Part shown: positions 9,089 through 18,571 of the stretch, one piece after another
Layout of the letters: each line of letters starts with the position of its first letter
Position numbering within the stretch: position 1 is the stretch's first letter
Source: Bog-159 sp963843255
GTDB taxonomy: Bacteria > Acidobacteriota > Terriglobia > Bryobacterales > Bryobacteraceae
NCBI GenBank assembly: GCA_963843255.1
Contig: CAWJJQ010000010.1
Location: 124,001 to 188,000 of the forward strand
DNA: 64,000 nucleotides
Direction: 5' to 3'
Position numbers and translations under genes: made by a program
The notes under the pieces: generated by a model
Seen by the model: the letters and a program-made list of their open reading frames with translations, nothing else
Database searches by the model: none
What the model was told of the DNA's origin: nothing

Positions 9089-9475
9089 CTAAGTTCTGAA
9101 ACGGCCAACTAAGCGGGTTAGCCGGCGGCGATCTTGCTTAGACGGCCGGCCCTCCCGCCCGCCATCAAACTGCGAAGACGCTTTGCGGTCCTCCGCCACT
9201 TTCAGCCGTAACTCCCGGCTAGCCTCGGTCTCCCGGTAAAGAGTCTGCGCGACCGCCGACGGGCCGCGTATCTCGCTCAACAGCAGCACCTCCAAAACAA
9301 ACTCGCCGCTTTCGTTCTTCACCCGCAACGTATCGCCGGCCCGGACCTCGCGCGCGGGTTTGGCGGTCACGCCGTTGGATTCAATGCGGCCCATCTCGCA
9401 GGCCCGCGCGGCCAGCGCACGGGTTTTGAAGAACCGCGCCGCCCAGAGCCATTTGTCCATTCGCACCCCGCTCAT
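9089..9475 (-). CDS. S4-domain RNA-binding protein, Hsp15/HslR type
   Basis: 128-residue protein of the Hsp15 family, which binds free 50S subunits carrying a stalled peptidyl-tRNA and helps recycle them. The S4 fold is clear at the N-terminus: MDKWLWAARFFKTRALAARA, then GRIESNGVTAKPAREVRAGD. The C-terminal tail is basic, ending RRRLTRLVGRFRT, as in HslR. Translation could start at 9475 (MSGVRMDKW) or at the M in MDKW; the further upstream frame is not family-like. It is divergent from xylose isomerase. Confidence 0.8.
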   Translation of the reverse strand: MSGVRMDKWLWAARFFKTRALAARACEMGRIESNGVTAKPAREVRAGDTLRVKNESGEFVLEVLLLSEIRGPSAVAQTLYRETEASRELRLKVAEDRKASSQFDGGREGRPSKQDRRRLTRLVGRFRT

Positions 9476-9546
9476 CGCATCACCACTGAAGATCTTACCG
9501 CGCACGGTCAATTCTCGCTCGGGGCGCGGGGCGTTATTATCGAAGG

Positions 9547-10785
9547 GTGAATCCCATCCCCACCAACCAACAGCAAGCCCTTGTCGAACGGCTCATGAAG
9601 GCCTGCGGCGGCGCCTATAGCCCGGAGACAAGGCGTAAATACTACATCACCGGTCCACAATGGGCGGCCGCCTACCAGGGGCAGGCGCTGTTTCACGCGC
9701 CTACCCGCCAGCCCGTGGAATTTGAGGAGGTCATCCGCAAGTATGCCGAGATCGGCATCGGCCACTGGACCACGCACGACACGGATGTCATCCCCACCGA
9801 AGCCCTGGGCACCGGCCGGCAGGCTGAAATCGTGGCCCGCATCGGAAAGGCGCTCTATGAGAATGGCCTGAAGTGCTCCATGGTGACTACCGAAACTTTC
9901 TACCATGCCGTGTGGGCCGCCAGTCCGGCCGCGGAATCCAGCCAGGTGCGCGACTATGCCAATTTCCGGGTCTCGAATACCGTAGATGTCGGACACGAAC
10001 TAGGCGCGCAATTTGCCGTTTATTGGCCGGGCTCGCTGGGCTACTACGTGCAAGGCGCCATCGAGGAGACCCAGACGCTGCGCTGGTACGCCGAGGCTTT
10101 GAACGCCGCCTGCGACCACGATATCGCGGTGGCCAGGAAAAAGGGCCGCCCCACTCTGAAGCACTGCCTGGAAGCCAAGCCGTTCGAGCCCCAGGCCGAG
10201 ATTCTGCTTCCCACCAGCGATGCCATGCTGGCCTTCATCGCATCCGGGCTGCTGACGCATCCGGAGATGGTCGGGCTCAATCCCGAATATCTGCACGAGC
10301 TGATGTGGGGCGCCGCGCCGCGCGCCGCGCTGGCCCGCGCGCTGGTGGCCGGCAAGCTCTGGCACTTCGATATCAACGACGGCTATCGCTTGAAACACGA
10401 CGTAGACATCGCGGTGGGCCTGGTGAATCCGCTCGACTGGCTCAACGTCCTCGTGCTGCTGCGCAGCCACGGTTATAACGGACCGTTCAACCTGGATTAC
10501 AAGCCGCCCCGCACCACCAGCAATTTCGGCGTGTTCGCGGTGAGCTTCCCCACCGCCGTGGATCGCTTCATCACGCTTTGGGAGATGGCCGGCGAAGTCC
10601 TGAGCGATCCCATCATTCATGAGGCCACCGAGGCGCTGAAAGCAGGCGGTCCGCCGGCGGACCCGCGCGATGTGGAGGCCATTACGGCTTCGAATCGCGA
10701 GCTGCTGACCCTGCACGAGTTGATCGCGCACCGCTTGGTGCAGATCCTTTTGGGACTGCATCGCGGCCGGGTTTACGCGGTGTGA
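9547..10785 (+). CDS. xylA: Xylose isomerase-like sugar isomerase
   Basis: 412-residue TIM-barrel aldose-ketose isomerase that would convert D-xylose to D-xylulose (or glucose to fructose) with two divalent metals. Family landmarks are in order: HWTTHDTDVIP (catalytic His region), EAKPFEPQAEILLPT (metal-binding Glu, KP loop), GLNPEYLHELMWG, GKLWHFDINDG (metal-binding Asp) and FNLDYKPPRT (last metal Asp). This pattern fits the shorter actinobacterial-type XylA rather than the Escherichia type. The GTG start at 9547 is the first in frame; its ribosome site (GAAGG) is close and weak. No xylulokinase is next to it. Confidence 0.8.
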   Translation: MNPIPTNQQQALVERLMKACGGAYSPETRRKYYITGPQWAAAYQGQALFHAPTRQPVEFEEVIRKYAEIGIGHWTTHDTDVIPTEALGTGRQAEIVARIGKALYENGLKCSMVTTETFYHAVWAASPAAESSQVRDYANFRVSNTVDVGHELGAQFAVYWPGSLGYYVQGAIEETQTLRWYAEALNAACDHDIAVARKKGRPTLKHCLEAKPFEPQAEILLPTSDAMLAFIASGLLTHPEMVGLNPEYLHELMWGAAPRAALARALVAGKLWHFDINDGYRLKHDVDIAVGLVNPLDWLNVLVLLRSHGYNGPFNLDYKPPRTTSNFGVFAVSFPTAVDRFITLWEMAGEVLSDPIIHEATEALKAGGPPADPRDVEAITASNRELLTLHELIAHRLVQILLGLHRGRVYAV

Positions 10786-10954
10786 TCGATCGCCCAAAAC
10801 CCTGTAAGATTGGCCCAACTCCACCACCTCCGGTGAATCGCGGCCAAGCGGTCCCGCGCCGGATCTTTTGTTATCAATAGCTCGAAAATGGCGACCGGTT
10901 TGCAATATCACCCCTGAAGCCGTCAATGATGCGGCTCGACAAAAAGGAGGAGAT

Positions 10955-11239
10955 ATGAAAACCAAATTGTTGGCCGTCCTGTTATTGGCCGGAGGTTCCC
11001 TGTTCGCCGCGCCGCGCGTCTATGTCGGAATCGGTCTCGGCGCTCCGCCGCCGGTGGTCGCTTATGCGGCGCCCGTGGCTCGCCCGGGATACACGTGGGT
11101 TGGAGGCTACTGGTATCCCTACGGCGCGCGCTGGGCCTGGCGCGCCGGCTACTGGGCTCGCCCGCCTTATGCGCGAGCGCGCTGGGTTGGCCCCCGCTTC
11201 TACGGCCACTACTACTATCGCGGTTACTGGCGCCGTTAG
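10955..11239 (+). CDS. Small secreted aromatic-rich protein with WxxGYW repeats
   Basis: 94 residues: a signal peptide (MKTKLLAVLLLAGGSLFAA) and then a Pro/Ala/Tyr/Trp/Arg-rich region with two copies of a W-x-x-G-Y-W pattern (YTWVGGYWYPYG and WAWRAGYWARPP), ending in a Tyr-rich tail. The pattern belongs to the YXWXXGXW-type repeats found in many secreted proteobacterial and acidobacterial proteins of unknown function. The ATG follows AAAGGAGGAG. A longer in-frame start at 10868 is not needed. Confidence 0.7.
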   Translation: MKTKLLAVLLLAGGSLFAAPRVYVGIGLGAPPPVVAYAAPVARPGYTWVGGYWYPYGARWAWRAGYWARPPYARARWVGPRFYGHYYYRGYWRR

Positions 11240-11318
11240 TAAATAGCTGCCACAGGTCGCCCGGCGGCGTAGCGTCCAGGCCGCCGCCGGGCCCGGTTGG
11301 GGCTAGGTTGGGGCTAGG

Positions 11319-12413
11319 TTACTTCTCAGATCCCACGCCGAATTGGTTCCCCGCCCGCACCGGTTTGCTTCCCTCGAACACCACTTCCAGCAGCTTTTCG
11401 CTTTGTACCTGCCGGCCGGTTTCGTCTGTCAGGGTAGCCACAACTTTGCGTGTCTTCGTATCGATAATTTCCCCGGTGGATAAGTACGCCTGGCGTCCGT
11501 CGATGCTGAAACTGATCCAGCCCGGAAAGTCGCGTAGCCTCAGGGTTGCCTGGTAGCGCGGCGGCATAGCCGTCGCGTCGTAGATGTGGACCGCGTTGTT
11601 GGCCCCATCCACCACCCACAGTTCCTTCTCGTCCGGCGTGAGCGCGATGCCATGGCTGGGGCAGCCGTGCCGTTTGAGCGGGCCCGCATGATAGTTCGGA
11701 AACTCTACCCGGCACAGCACCTTTCCGGTTTCCACATCGCCGGCTTCAAATCCGGGCAGATCGTTCACGTTCACGAACACCAGGGTGCCGCGTCCGTTCA
11801 CCGTGAACGGCCGCACCGGTTTCGAAAACGGACCCACGGTCTTCACCACCGCGTTCGTGCGCGCATCCGCCACGGACAAGTACGGCGAGCGCAGGCCGGC
11901 CAGAAATACGCGCGTCCCGTCCATTGAGAAGATGGTGTTGTGCGACCCGGACTTGGTCACGATCTTCGTGATCACATCGCCGGTCGCCGCATCCACCACG
12001 TTCCAGTGCGGGCCTTCGAACGATGGCAGGTAGATAATCCTGCCATCGGGAGAAATCGCCATGCGGTCGCAGCCGCCTTCATACGCCCGGTCCCACACTT
12101 TCGTTCCGCTGGCGAGGTCGAGTGCCAGCATGCGGTTGAATGTGGTGACGTACAAACGCCCTGTGGCCGCGCTGGCCGCAATGCCCTTGACGTTTTCAGG
12201 CTCCTTGCCCGCCGGCGTTTCCCAGGTCGGGATGCGCTTCACGAACCTGTAGCCGTGATCGATATCGAAGACCAGCACGCCGATACCGCCGTATTGCACG
12301 TAATTGCGGATCCCCGGTTCGGCGACATAGAGATAGTGCCGCTCGGCCGCATGCGCGTAAGCGGCGCAGGCCAGGAAGGCCGCCGCCGGGAGGAGCAATC
12401 GCGCGCGCATCAT
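11319..12413 (-). CDS. Secreted YVTN-type beta-propeller protein
   Basis: 364 residues with a signal peptide (LLLPAAAFLACAAYAHA). The body is a seven-bladed-type propeller with recurring units such as GRLYVTTFNRMLALDL, DRMAISPDGRIIYLPS, HGIALTPDEKELWVVDG and ISFSIDGRQAYLSTGE. These are YVTN/40-residue-like repeats found in many acidobacterial extracellular proteins. The start overlaps the stop of the upstream CHRD/TIGR03437 gene by four bases (ATGA), so the two form an operon. Ligand or enzymatic role unknown. Confidence 0.75.
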   Translation of the reverse strand: MMRARLLLPAAAFLACAAYAHAAERHYLYVAEPGIRNYVQYGGIGVLVFDIDHGYRFVKRIPTWETPAGKEPENVKGIAASAATGRLYVTTFNRMLALDLASGTKVWDRAYEGGCDRMAISPDGRIIYLPSFEGPHWNVVDAATGDVITKIVTKSGSHNTIFSMDGTRVFLAGLRSPYLSVADARTNAVVKTVGPFSKPVRPFTVNGRGTLVFVNVNDLPGFEAGDVETGKVLCRVEFPNYHAGPLKRHGCPSHGIALTPDEKELWVVDGANNAVHIYDATAMPPRYQATLRLRDFPGWISFSIDGRQAYLSTGEIIDTKTRKVVATLTDETGRQVQSEKLLEVVFEGSKPVRAGNQFGVGSEK

Positions 12414-14338
12414 TGCACCTGCAGGGTCACGGGGTTCGACTGCAGCCCGCCGGAGGTTGCGGTTACCGAAACGTTGCCCGCCGCCAGAGTCGCGGGCACC
12501 TGCACGGCCATCTGGTAGAGACCGGCGACGTACGGCGGAGCCGCGATGGAGTACACCACGGTGGCATTGGTACCGCCCATGCTGACCGTGACCGGAGCCG
12601 TATCGAAGAAAGGTGGCCCAGCGGGAGTGGTCTGGCCCGTGGAAAGCGGTTGCGTGGTTTGTCCCATGCCCGTTGCATAGAACACCAGCACGTCGCCCGC
12701 ATGCGCGGGGTTTGTAGTGCTCACAATCGAGAAATCCGCGTTCTTGAAAACAAAATTGTAGAGCGCCGGCGCGATGGGCGCCACCGTAATCGAAATCGGA
12801 GCGCTGCCGGAATTGCCGTTATTCAGGCTGAGCGTTCCCGCGCCGGTGGGCGTCTCGAATGCGAGCACGGCATTTACCTGAATTGGAGAAACATATAGCA
12901 TGCGCAAATTCTCGCCGCCCAAGGTAGCCGACACTCCGTTCAACACGGCCGGCCGATCTGTACCCAGCCACCCGGTCAGATCGGTAGTCACCTTAGCAAG
13001 GTTTGTGCCCCAGATCTCCACTATTTCTCCCGGCGCAAAAGTTGAAAGGTCCGTGACTCCCACAATCGGAATCACCGCCGTTACCACCGGCGCGCCCGTA
13101 TCCGCGGGCGCCAGCGGCGCGCTCAGGATGGTTGCGCTGGCCGTGTTTTTCAAATTGATCTGGTGCGCCTCGGGATCCGCGACCATGCCGTTCAACGACG
13201 TCAAGCCGGCGCTCGAATTGACGCCCACTACCGCATACGTGTTGCCCGACCCCGAAGGATCTGCCGTGATGGCCGGCGCCACCACGCTGCCATCGATATC
13301 CAGCCCGGTAATCTGGGTGCCCGCCGAAAGGCGGTAATTCACGTCGAAAATCACGGTGCCGGCAACCACGCTGCCGGATGACGCGCGCAGCGTATGCAAC
13401 CGGACCTCGGAAGTCGCCCCGTTCCCCGCAAAATTGGGGATCTGAAACGTCATGAAGTCGGTCGCGCGAAGCTGCCCGGTCAGCGGCGCGGAAGGGCTCT
13501 CCGCGGTATCGACATCTACCGAGAAGTTGGTGGGAACGTACAAAATATTTTGCAAAGCGGCCACCATCTGGGTATTGGTCATGTCGATTTCGGTAGGCGG
13601 TGCGCTCAGCACGCCGCTGCCGCTCGCGGCCGAAAGCGTCCCCGGCTGCAGGTCCGCCGGCACCGCCAGTTGCCCGCCCTGTCCCTGGCCCTTGTAAATG
13701 CGCATACTCGCGAATGTCACCTGTGCCGGGTATTGATAGCTCAATTGCATCAGCACCTCGGCGGACGTGACCGCATATGCGGCGCCCGTATACACCACGC
13801 GCACGGTGGCCACGCCCGCGCCCGCGCTCGAACTCACCATCGCCATCAACACTGACGATGTAGCGGTCGCCAGCGTGCCGCTCATAGCGCTGATAGCGTT
13901 GTCACCAGTAACCAGATTGACGGAGTATTGTCCGGGGTTCGCAGCCAGGCCATTCAGAACCGCGATTCCAACTTGATTGCCCGCGGGCACCTGCACCTGG
14001 CCCGAGATGCGGCCGCTCCCCGCGGAAGCCTGCACCGGCGACGTGCTGCTGATCCCCATAGCGATCGACACCGGCCCGCTCTTGCCCGCCGGCGCGTTGA
14101 CCATAGCCAAACCGGTCACCACCTGGTCGATGGGGAATTGATAATTCAGATCGAAATCCACCGAGCCGGAGAGGACGTTGTTGGAGGAGTCCCGCACCGT
14201 GTGCACCACGATATCCACAGCGCCCGAATCGCCCGTGCTGGCGCCCGCCATCGCCGCGCGAAAGATAGCGGTCTGCGCGGTCTGCCCGAATAAGGCGCAC
14301 GCGGAGAGCGACACTGTCGCAATAATTTTGAGGGTCAT
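12410..14338 (-). CDS. Secreted CHRD-like protein with Solibacter TIGR03437 C-terminal domain
   Basis: 642-residue secreted protein. After a signal peptide (IIATVSLSACALFGQ) come three related CHRD-like segments, each with a G-x-V-D/I-F-D-L/V-N-Y-x-(F/L)-x pattern (SGSVDFDLNYQFP; the third reads AGTVIFDVNYRLS). The last ~220 residues match the TIGR03437 domain, found in many Solibacter surface proteins: FAPGEIVEIWGTNLA, LRMLYVSPIQVNAVL, AGDVLVFYATGMGQT. The ATG at 14338 directly precedes the signal peptide. The downstream propeller gene overlaps it. It probably acts on the cell surface; no enzymatic motif is seen. Confidence 0.8.
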   Translation of the reverse strand: MTLKIIATVSLSACALFGQTAQTAIFRAAMAGASTGDSGAVDIVVHTVRDSSNNVLSGSVDFDLNYQFPIDQVVTGLAMVNAPAGKSGPVSIAMGISSTSPVQASAGSGRISGQVQVPAGNQVGIAVLNGLAANPGQYSVNLVTGDNAISAMSGTLATATSSVLMAMVSSSAGAGVATVRVVYTGAAYAVTSAEVLMQLSYQYPAQVTFASMRIYKGQGQGGQLAVPADLQPGTLSAASGSGVLSAPPTEIDMTNTQMVAALQNILYVPTNFSVDVDTAESPSAPLTGQLRATDFMTFQIPNFAGNGATSEVRLHTLRASSGSVVAGTVIFDVNYRLSAGTQITGLDIDGSVVAPAITADPSGSGNTYAVVGVNSSAGLTSLNGMVADPEAHQINLKNTASATILSAPLAPADTGAPVVTAVIPIVGVTDLSTFAPGEIVEIWGTNLAKVTTDLTGWLGTDRPAVLNGVSATLGGENLRMLYVSPIQVNAVLAFETPTGAGTLSLNNGNSGSAPISITVAPIAPALYNFVFKNADFSIVSTTNPAHAGDVLVFYATGMGQTTQPLSTGQTTPAGPPFFDTAPVTVSMGGTNATVVYSIAAPPYVAGLYQMAVQVPATLAAGNVSVTATSGGLQSNPVTLQVQ

Positions 14339-14348
14339 ATAACTCCTG

Positions 14349-15827
14349 CTAACCTCGCGCCCGCGCGACCGCTTCCTTCCATCCCGCAAATAAGCGCGCC
14401 CTATCGGATTCCGCCATGGCCGGCTCGAAGCGGCGTTCCGCGCGCCAGAAGCTTTCCACTTCGTCTACGCTCTTCCAGAAGCCTGTGGCCAGGCCCGCCA
14501 GGTAGGCCGCGCCCAAAGCGGTGGTCTCAATGTCCGCCGGGCGCACGATGGGGCAGCCCAGAATATCGGCCTGGAACTGCATCAGGAAATTGTTGGCGGA
14601 CGCCCCGCCATCGACGCGCAATTCCAGAATGCGTTCGCCGCTGTCGGCCTGCATGGCATCGATCAGCTCGCGGGTCTGGTAGGCGATGCTTTCGAGCGTC
14701 GCGCGCACGATCTGGGCGCGGCCGCTGGATCGCGTCAGGCCGCAGAGGATGCCGCGCGCCGCCCCGTCCCAATGCGGCGCGCCCAGGCCCACGAAGGCGG
14801 GCACCAGATAGACGCCGCCGGTATCGGTCACCGAAGCCGCCACCCCTTCGGAATCCGCCGCCTGCTGGATCAGTCCCAGTTCGTCGCGCAGCCACTGCAC
14901 CGCCGCGCCCGCGATGAACACGCTGCCTTCGATAGCGAATTGCGCCTCGCCCGTAGTGGAGGCTGCGCGCGTGCCCAGCAGGCGATGGCACGACACGGGC
15001 AGGTGCGGCCCGGTGTGCAGCAGCGCGAAACATCCGGTGCCGTACGTGTTTTTGGAAAGTCCCGCGCGGAAACACGCCTGCCCGGCCAGGGCCGCCTGTT
15101 GATCGCCGGCAATTCCCGCCAGCGGGATCGCGGCGCCGAAATGCTCGCCCGCGATCGATCCCAGAACGGCGCTCGACGGCGCAATGCGCGGCAGCATGGC
15201 GCGCGGCACATCGAACACGCGCAGCAGTTCCTCGTCCCACTCGCCGGTCTCGAGGTTCATCAGCATGGTGCGGGACGCATTGGTCGGATCGGTAACGTGC
15301 ACCGCGCCGTTGGTCAGCTTCCAGATGAGCCAGGTATCCACGTTGCCGAACAGGATCTCGCCGTCGCGCGCTTTCTGCCGGGCTTCCGGCACGTTTTCGA
15401 GAATCCAGCGAATCTTGCTGCCGGAGAAATAGGCGTCAATGACCAGGCCGGTGCGGCGCGTGATATCGGCCGCGGCGGCGCTTTGCGCGAGTTCCGCGCA
15501 GTACGGCGCCGTGCGGCGGCATTGCCAGACAATGGCTGGAGCTACCGGCCGTCCGGTCGAGCGCTCCCAAACGATGGTCGTCTCGCGCTGGTTGGTGATC
15601 CCCGCGGCGACAATCTCGGAAGCCGGCACGCCCGCGCCATCCAGCAACAATCGCGCAGCATAAAGCTGCGCATTCCAGATCTCGTCGGCATCCTGCTCCA
15701 CCCAGCCCGGATGGGGATAGCGGCACTCGACCGGCGCGGACTTCATCGCCAGATTGCGCCCCAGCGCGTCATACAACGCGGCGCGCGCGCTGGTGGTTCC
15801 TTCGTCGAGCGATAACACGAACGGCAT
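14349..15827 (-). CDS. glpK: Glycerol kinase
   Basis: 492-residue FGGY kinase that phosphorylates glycerol with ATP to glycerol 3-phosphate in the cytoplasm. Landmarks are LSLDEGTTSARAALYD at the N-terminus, GITNQRETTIVWERSTGRP, GNVDTWLIWKLTNG followed by TDPTNASRTML, and the C-terminal FGGY signature region LRVDGGASANNFLMQFQAD. Length is normal for GlpK (about 500). The start is fixed by the DEGTTS alignment. No glpF or glpD is adjacent. It ends 11 bp before the CHRD gene on the same strand. Confidence 0.92.
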   Translation of the reverse strand: MPFVLSLDEGTTSARAALYDALGRNLAMKSAPVECRYPHPGWVEQDADEIWNAQLYAARLLLDGAGVPASEIVAAGITNQRETTIVWERSTGRPVAPAIVWQCRRTAPYCAELAQSAAAADITRRTGLVIDAYFSGSKIRWILENVPEARQKARDGEILFGNVDTWLIWKLTNGAVHVTDPTNASRTMLMNLETGEWDEELLRVFDVPRAMLPRIAPSSAVLGSIAGEHFGAAIPLAGIAGDQQAALAGQACFRAGLSKNTYGTGCFALLHTGPHLPVSCHRLLGTRAASTTGEAQFAIEGSVFIAGAAVQWLRDELGLIQQAADSEGVAASVTDTGGVYLVPAFVGLGAPHWDGAARGILCGLTRSSGRAQIVRATLESIAYQTRELIDAMQADSGERILELRVDGGASANNFLMQFQADILGCPIVRPADIETTALGAAYLAGLATGFWKSVDEVESFWRAERRFEPAMAESDRARLFAGWKEAVARARG

Positions 15828-15864
15828 GCGGAGATTATATCCGGTTGCCGTGATAGCATAGAAC

Positions 15865-16248
15865 ATGCGCCGCGTCCCGGCAGTGCTGCTGTTGGCCATT
15901 TTCAGCTTCTCGCTGATCGGCCCGGCGCTCTTCACCGGTGCGGACGCGGACCTGCCCGCATGCTGCCGCCGCGGCGGAACGCATCACTGCGCCATGCTGG
16001 ACACGGCCCAGGATGCCGGCGCACCGGCCTCCAGCCTGTCACTCAACACGCTACTAAGTAAGTGTCCGTTTTTTCCCAAAGGCGGCGCCGTGCTATCCGG
16101 TTCGGGCGCCGCGTTGTTGGCCGCGGCCCAGCCTGAGTCCCGAACCGTCCAACATCACCGGGCCGCCCCCCTCCGGCCTGTGAGCGGTTACGATTTTGCC
16201 GTCGATCGCTCCAATCAAAAGCGCGGCCCGCCCGTTCTTCCCCTGTAA
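15865..16248 (+). CDS. Small secreted Cys/His-containing protein before TonB receptor
   Basis: 127 residues of unknown function. It has an N-terminal hydrophobic segment (VLLLAIFSFSLIGPALFTG), then a compact Cys/His cluster, LPACCRRGGTHHCAM, and one more Cys (SKCPFFP). The spacing of two Cys, two His and a third Cys could bind a metal, though this is inference. It sits 68 bp upstream of, and on the same strand as, the TonB-dependent receptor, with a half copy of the 96-bp repeat between. Similar small proteins commonly accompany such receptors in Acidobacteria. Confidence 0.55.
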   Translation: MRRVPAVLLLAIFSFSLIGPALFTGADADLPACCRRGGTHHCAMLDTAQDAGAPASSLSLNTLLSKCPFFPKGGAVLSGSGAALLAAAQPESRTVQHHRAAPLRPVSGYDFAVDRSNQKRGPPVLPL

Positions 16249-16255
16249 TTTCGTC

Positions 16256-16288
16256 AGAAGCGCAAAGGGGCGCGTATCCCGCGCCGCC
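16256..16288. repeat. Half unit of the 96-bp palindromic repeat
   Basis: Thirty-three bases match the first third of variant B of the repeat at 4000-4191 (AGAAGCGCAAAGGGGCGCG onwards to GCCGCC). It lies in the short gap before the TonB receptor gene; the rest of the unit is missing or degenerate. Confidence 0.75.
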
Positions 16289-16316
16289 CTGTCATGCACT
16301 CACAAGGGGAAGAAAA

Positions 16317-18503
16317 TTGAAGTTACTCGTTTTACCAATACTGTTTAGTTGTGTCTCAGCCGCGGCGGCAGGGTCGCTGCAGGGAATTGTTCACGATCCG
16401 CAACACCGGCCCATTCCCGGCGCAAGCGTCGTCATTCAAGCCCAGGCTCTTTCCTTCACGAAGACCGTTCAATCGGATACAAACGGCGAATTCCGCGTAG
16501 ACCAACTCCCCGCCGCCGATTACCAGGTGACCGTCTCCGCTCCCGGCTTTCAAACCCTGGAAAAAACTCTGACCGTTACCGCCGCCAAATCGCCCGTGGT
16601 CCACCTGCAACTGGAGGTCGCCCAAGTCAGCTCCGCCATCGAAGTCTCGGGCGCGGCCAGTAAGCTCCAGACCCAGACTTCCACCGTGCAAACCCTGGTC
16701 GTGCCCGCCGAGATCACCCAGACCGCGGGCGCCGACCAGACCAACAGCCTGGCCATGATTACCGATTTCACGCCCGGCGCATACATGGTTCACGACATGC
16801 TCCACATGCGCGGCGGCCACCAGGTGAACTGGTTCTTCGACGGCATTCCAGTGGTCAACACCAACATCGCCGCCAATGTGGCGCCGCTCATCAATCCCAA
16901 GAATGTGGAGGAACTGGAGATCGAACGCGGCGGCTTTTCGAGCGAATATGGCGACCGCACCTACGGCTTCTTCAATGTCGTAACTCCTTCCGGATTCGAG
17001 CGCGATAACGAGGCCGAGCTGATTGTTTCCGCCGGTAACTTTTACTCAACGGACGATCAGTTAAATATGGGCGGCCATACCCAGCGCTTCGCCTGGTATG
17101 CGTCCGTGGATGCCAACCGCTCCGACCTCGGCCTGGGCACACCGGTCTCCGCCGTCCTCCACGATCAGTCGAGTGGCGTGGGCGGATTCTTGTCTCTGCT
17201 CTATAATCCCAGCTCGAAGGACCAGGTACGCTGGATCGGCTCCCTGCGCGAAGATCATTACCAGATCCCAAATACCGAGGACCAGCAATCCGGCGGCATT
17301 CGTGACCTCGACCTGGAGAACGACGAACTGGCCGGCTTTCACTGGGCGCACAGTTTTTCGGATGGCGTGCTTTTCACTTTGGCGCCTTACTTCCACTACA
17401 ATGTGGCGCACTACGTAGGCGGTCCCCTCGACACGCCATTCATCCTGAATGACAACGGCCGCTCCGCTTACGTGGGCGGGCGCAGCGTCGTCCAGGCGCA
17501 AAAGAAGCGCCACAACGCACGCGCCGGCGTTGAAGTGTGGGGGCAGCACGATAACACTTTCTTCGGGCTTACCGCCAATCCCGGCGGCAATGTGCTCAAC
17601 CAGCAGGAGAGCCACTGGGCCAGTTCGAGCGCCGCGTTCCTCGAAGATCAATTCAAGGCGACCTCGTGGCTGACGCTGGATCTTGGTGTACGGCTCACAC
17701 ACTACCGGGGCCTGGCGAATGAGAATGCCGCCGATCCCCGGCTGGGCGCATCCGTGCGCATCCCGTGGCTGGGCTGGATCCTGCACGGCTACTATGCGTA
17801 TACCTACCAGCCGCCGCCGCTCGACAGCCTGGCCGGTCCGGCGCTGCAGTTCGCCACCGGTCAAGGTTACGGCTTCGTCCCCCTGGCCGGCGAGCGCGAT
17901 ATCCAGCACGATATCGGAGTGAGCATCCCCTTACGGCAGTGGACCCTCGAAGTAGACCGCTTTCACACCAGCGCCCGCAACTTCCTCGATCATGACGTGA
18001 TCGGTAACTCTGGCATCTTCGTCCCGCTCACGGACCTGGCGGCCATCATCGGCGGAACTGAAGTAAGCGTCCGCTCGCCCAGGCTCTTTCACAGGGCCCA
18101 GCTTCGCATCGCGTATTCGAACCAGATCGCGCAAGGCACCGGTCCCATCACCGGCGGTCTGCTCGAGTTTGCCCCGTCCGGCTTCTTTCTGTTGGATCAC
18201 GATCAGCGCAACACGCTCTCGTCGGTCCTTTCGCTCAGCCTCCCCGGCGGCATGTGGGCCACCCCCGCATACCAGTTCGGCTCCGGCTTCCTGAATGGCA
18301 ATGGCCCCGCACACCTGCCGCCCCACTCCACTTTCGACCTGTCCATCGGCAAGCGATTCCGGGAGCGGTGGACCGTCTCCGCAAACGCGGTCAACATAGC
18401 GAACACGCGCTACCTGCTCGATACCAGCAACACCTTCGGCGGCACACACTACATCAACCCGCGCCAGATCTACGCAGAACTCCGTTACCGCTTCCACTTT
18501 TGA
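16317..18503 (+). CDS. TonB-dependent receptor with N-terminal carboxypeptidase-regulatory-like domain
   Basis: 728-residue outer-membrane receptor. A signal peptide (LPILFSCVSAAAAG) is followed by a CarboxypepD-regulatory-like beta-sandwich (GIVHDPQHRPIPGASV, then GEFRVDQLPAADYQVTV), which is characteristic of acidobacterial and Bacteroidetes receptors. Next is a plug domain (HDMLHMRGGHQVNWFFDGI, PKNVEELEIERGGFSSEYG) and a C-terminal barrel ending ELRYRFHF with the terminal Phe. The start is TTG, with AAGGGGA upstream. It would import a large nutrient by TonB energy; the ligand is not deducible. A twin hairpin with a T-run ends the gene. Confidence 0.85.
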   Translation: MKLLVLPILFSCVSAAAAGSLQGIVHDPQHRPIPGASVVIQAQALSFTKTVQSDTNGEFRVDQLPAADYQVTVSAPGFQTLEKTLTVTAAKSPVVHLQLEVAQVSSAIEVSGAASKLQTQTSTVQTLVVPAEITQTAGADQTNSLAMITDFTPGAYMVHDMLHMRGGHQVNWFFDGIPVVNTNIAANVAPLINPKNVEELEIERGGFSSEYGDRTYGFFNVVTPSGFERDNEAELIVSAGNFYSTDDQLNMGGHTQRFAWYASVDANRSDLGLGTPVSAVLHDQSSGVGGFLSLLYNPSSKDQVRWIGSLREDHYQIPNTEDQQSGGIRDLDLENDELAGFHWAHSFSDGVLFTLAPYFHYNVAHYVGGPLDTPFILNDNGRSAYVGGRSVVQAQKKRHNARAGVEVWGQHDNTFFGLTANPGGNVLNQQESHWASSSAAFLEDQFKATSWLTLDLGVRLTHYRGLANENAADPRLGASVRIPWLGWILHGYYAYTYQPPPLDSLAGPALQFATGQGYGFVPLAGERDIQHDIGVSIPLRQWTLEVDRFHTSARNFLDHDVIGNSGIFVPLTDLAAIIGGTEVSVRSPRLFHRAQLRIAYSNQIAQGTGPITGGLLEFAPSGFFLLDHDQRNTLSSVLSLSLPGGMWATPAYQFGSGFLNGNGPAHLPPHSTFDLSIGKRFRERWTVSANAVNIANTRYLLDTSNTFGGTHYINPRQIYAELRYRFHF

Positions 18504-18509
18504 AGTGCG

Positions 18510-18555
18510 GCAGGCGCCCACGCCTGCAAGGGGCTCTCAGCCCCACTCTTTTTGC
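18510..18555 (+). terminator. Twin-hairpin element, copy 3, with T-run
   Basis: Hairpins GCAGGC/GCCTGC and GGGGCT/AGCCCC follow the TonB receptor stop by seven bases. The second is followed by ACTCTTTTTG, so this copy can act as a Rho-independent terminator for the receptor gene. Same family as 3853-3889 and 9019-9056. Confidence 0.65.
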
Positions 18556-18571
18556 CCGGTATAATATCGAT

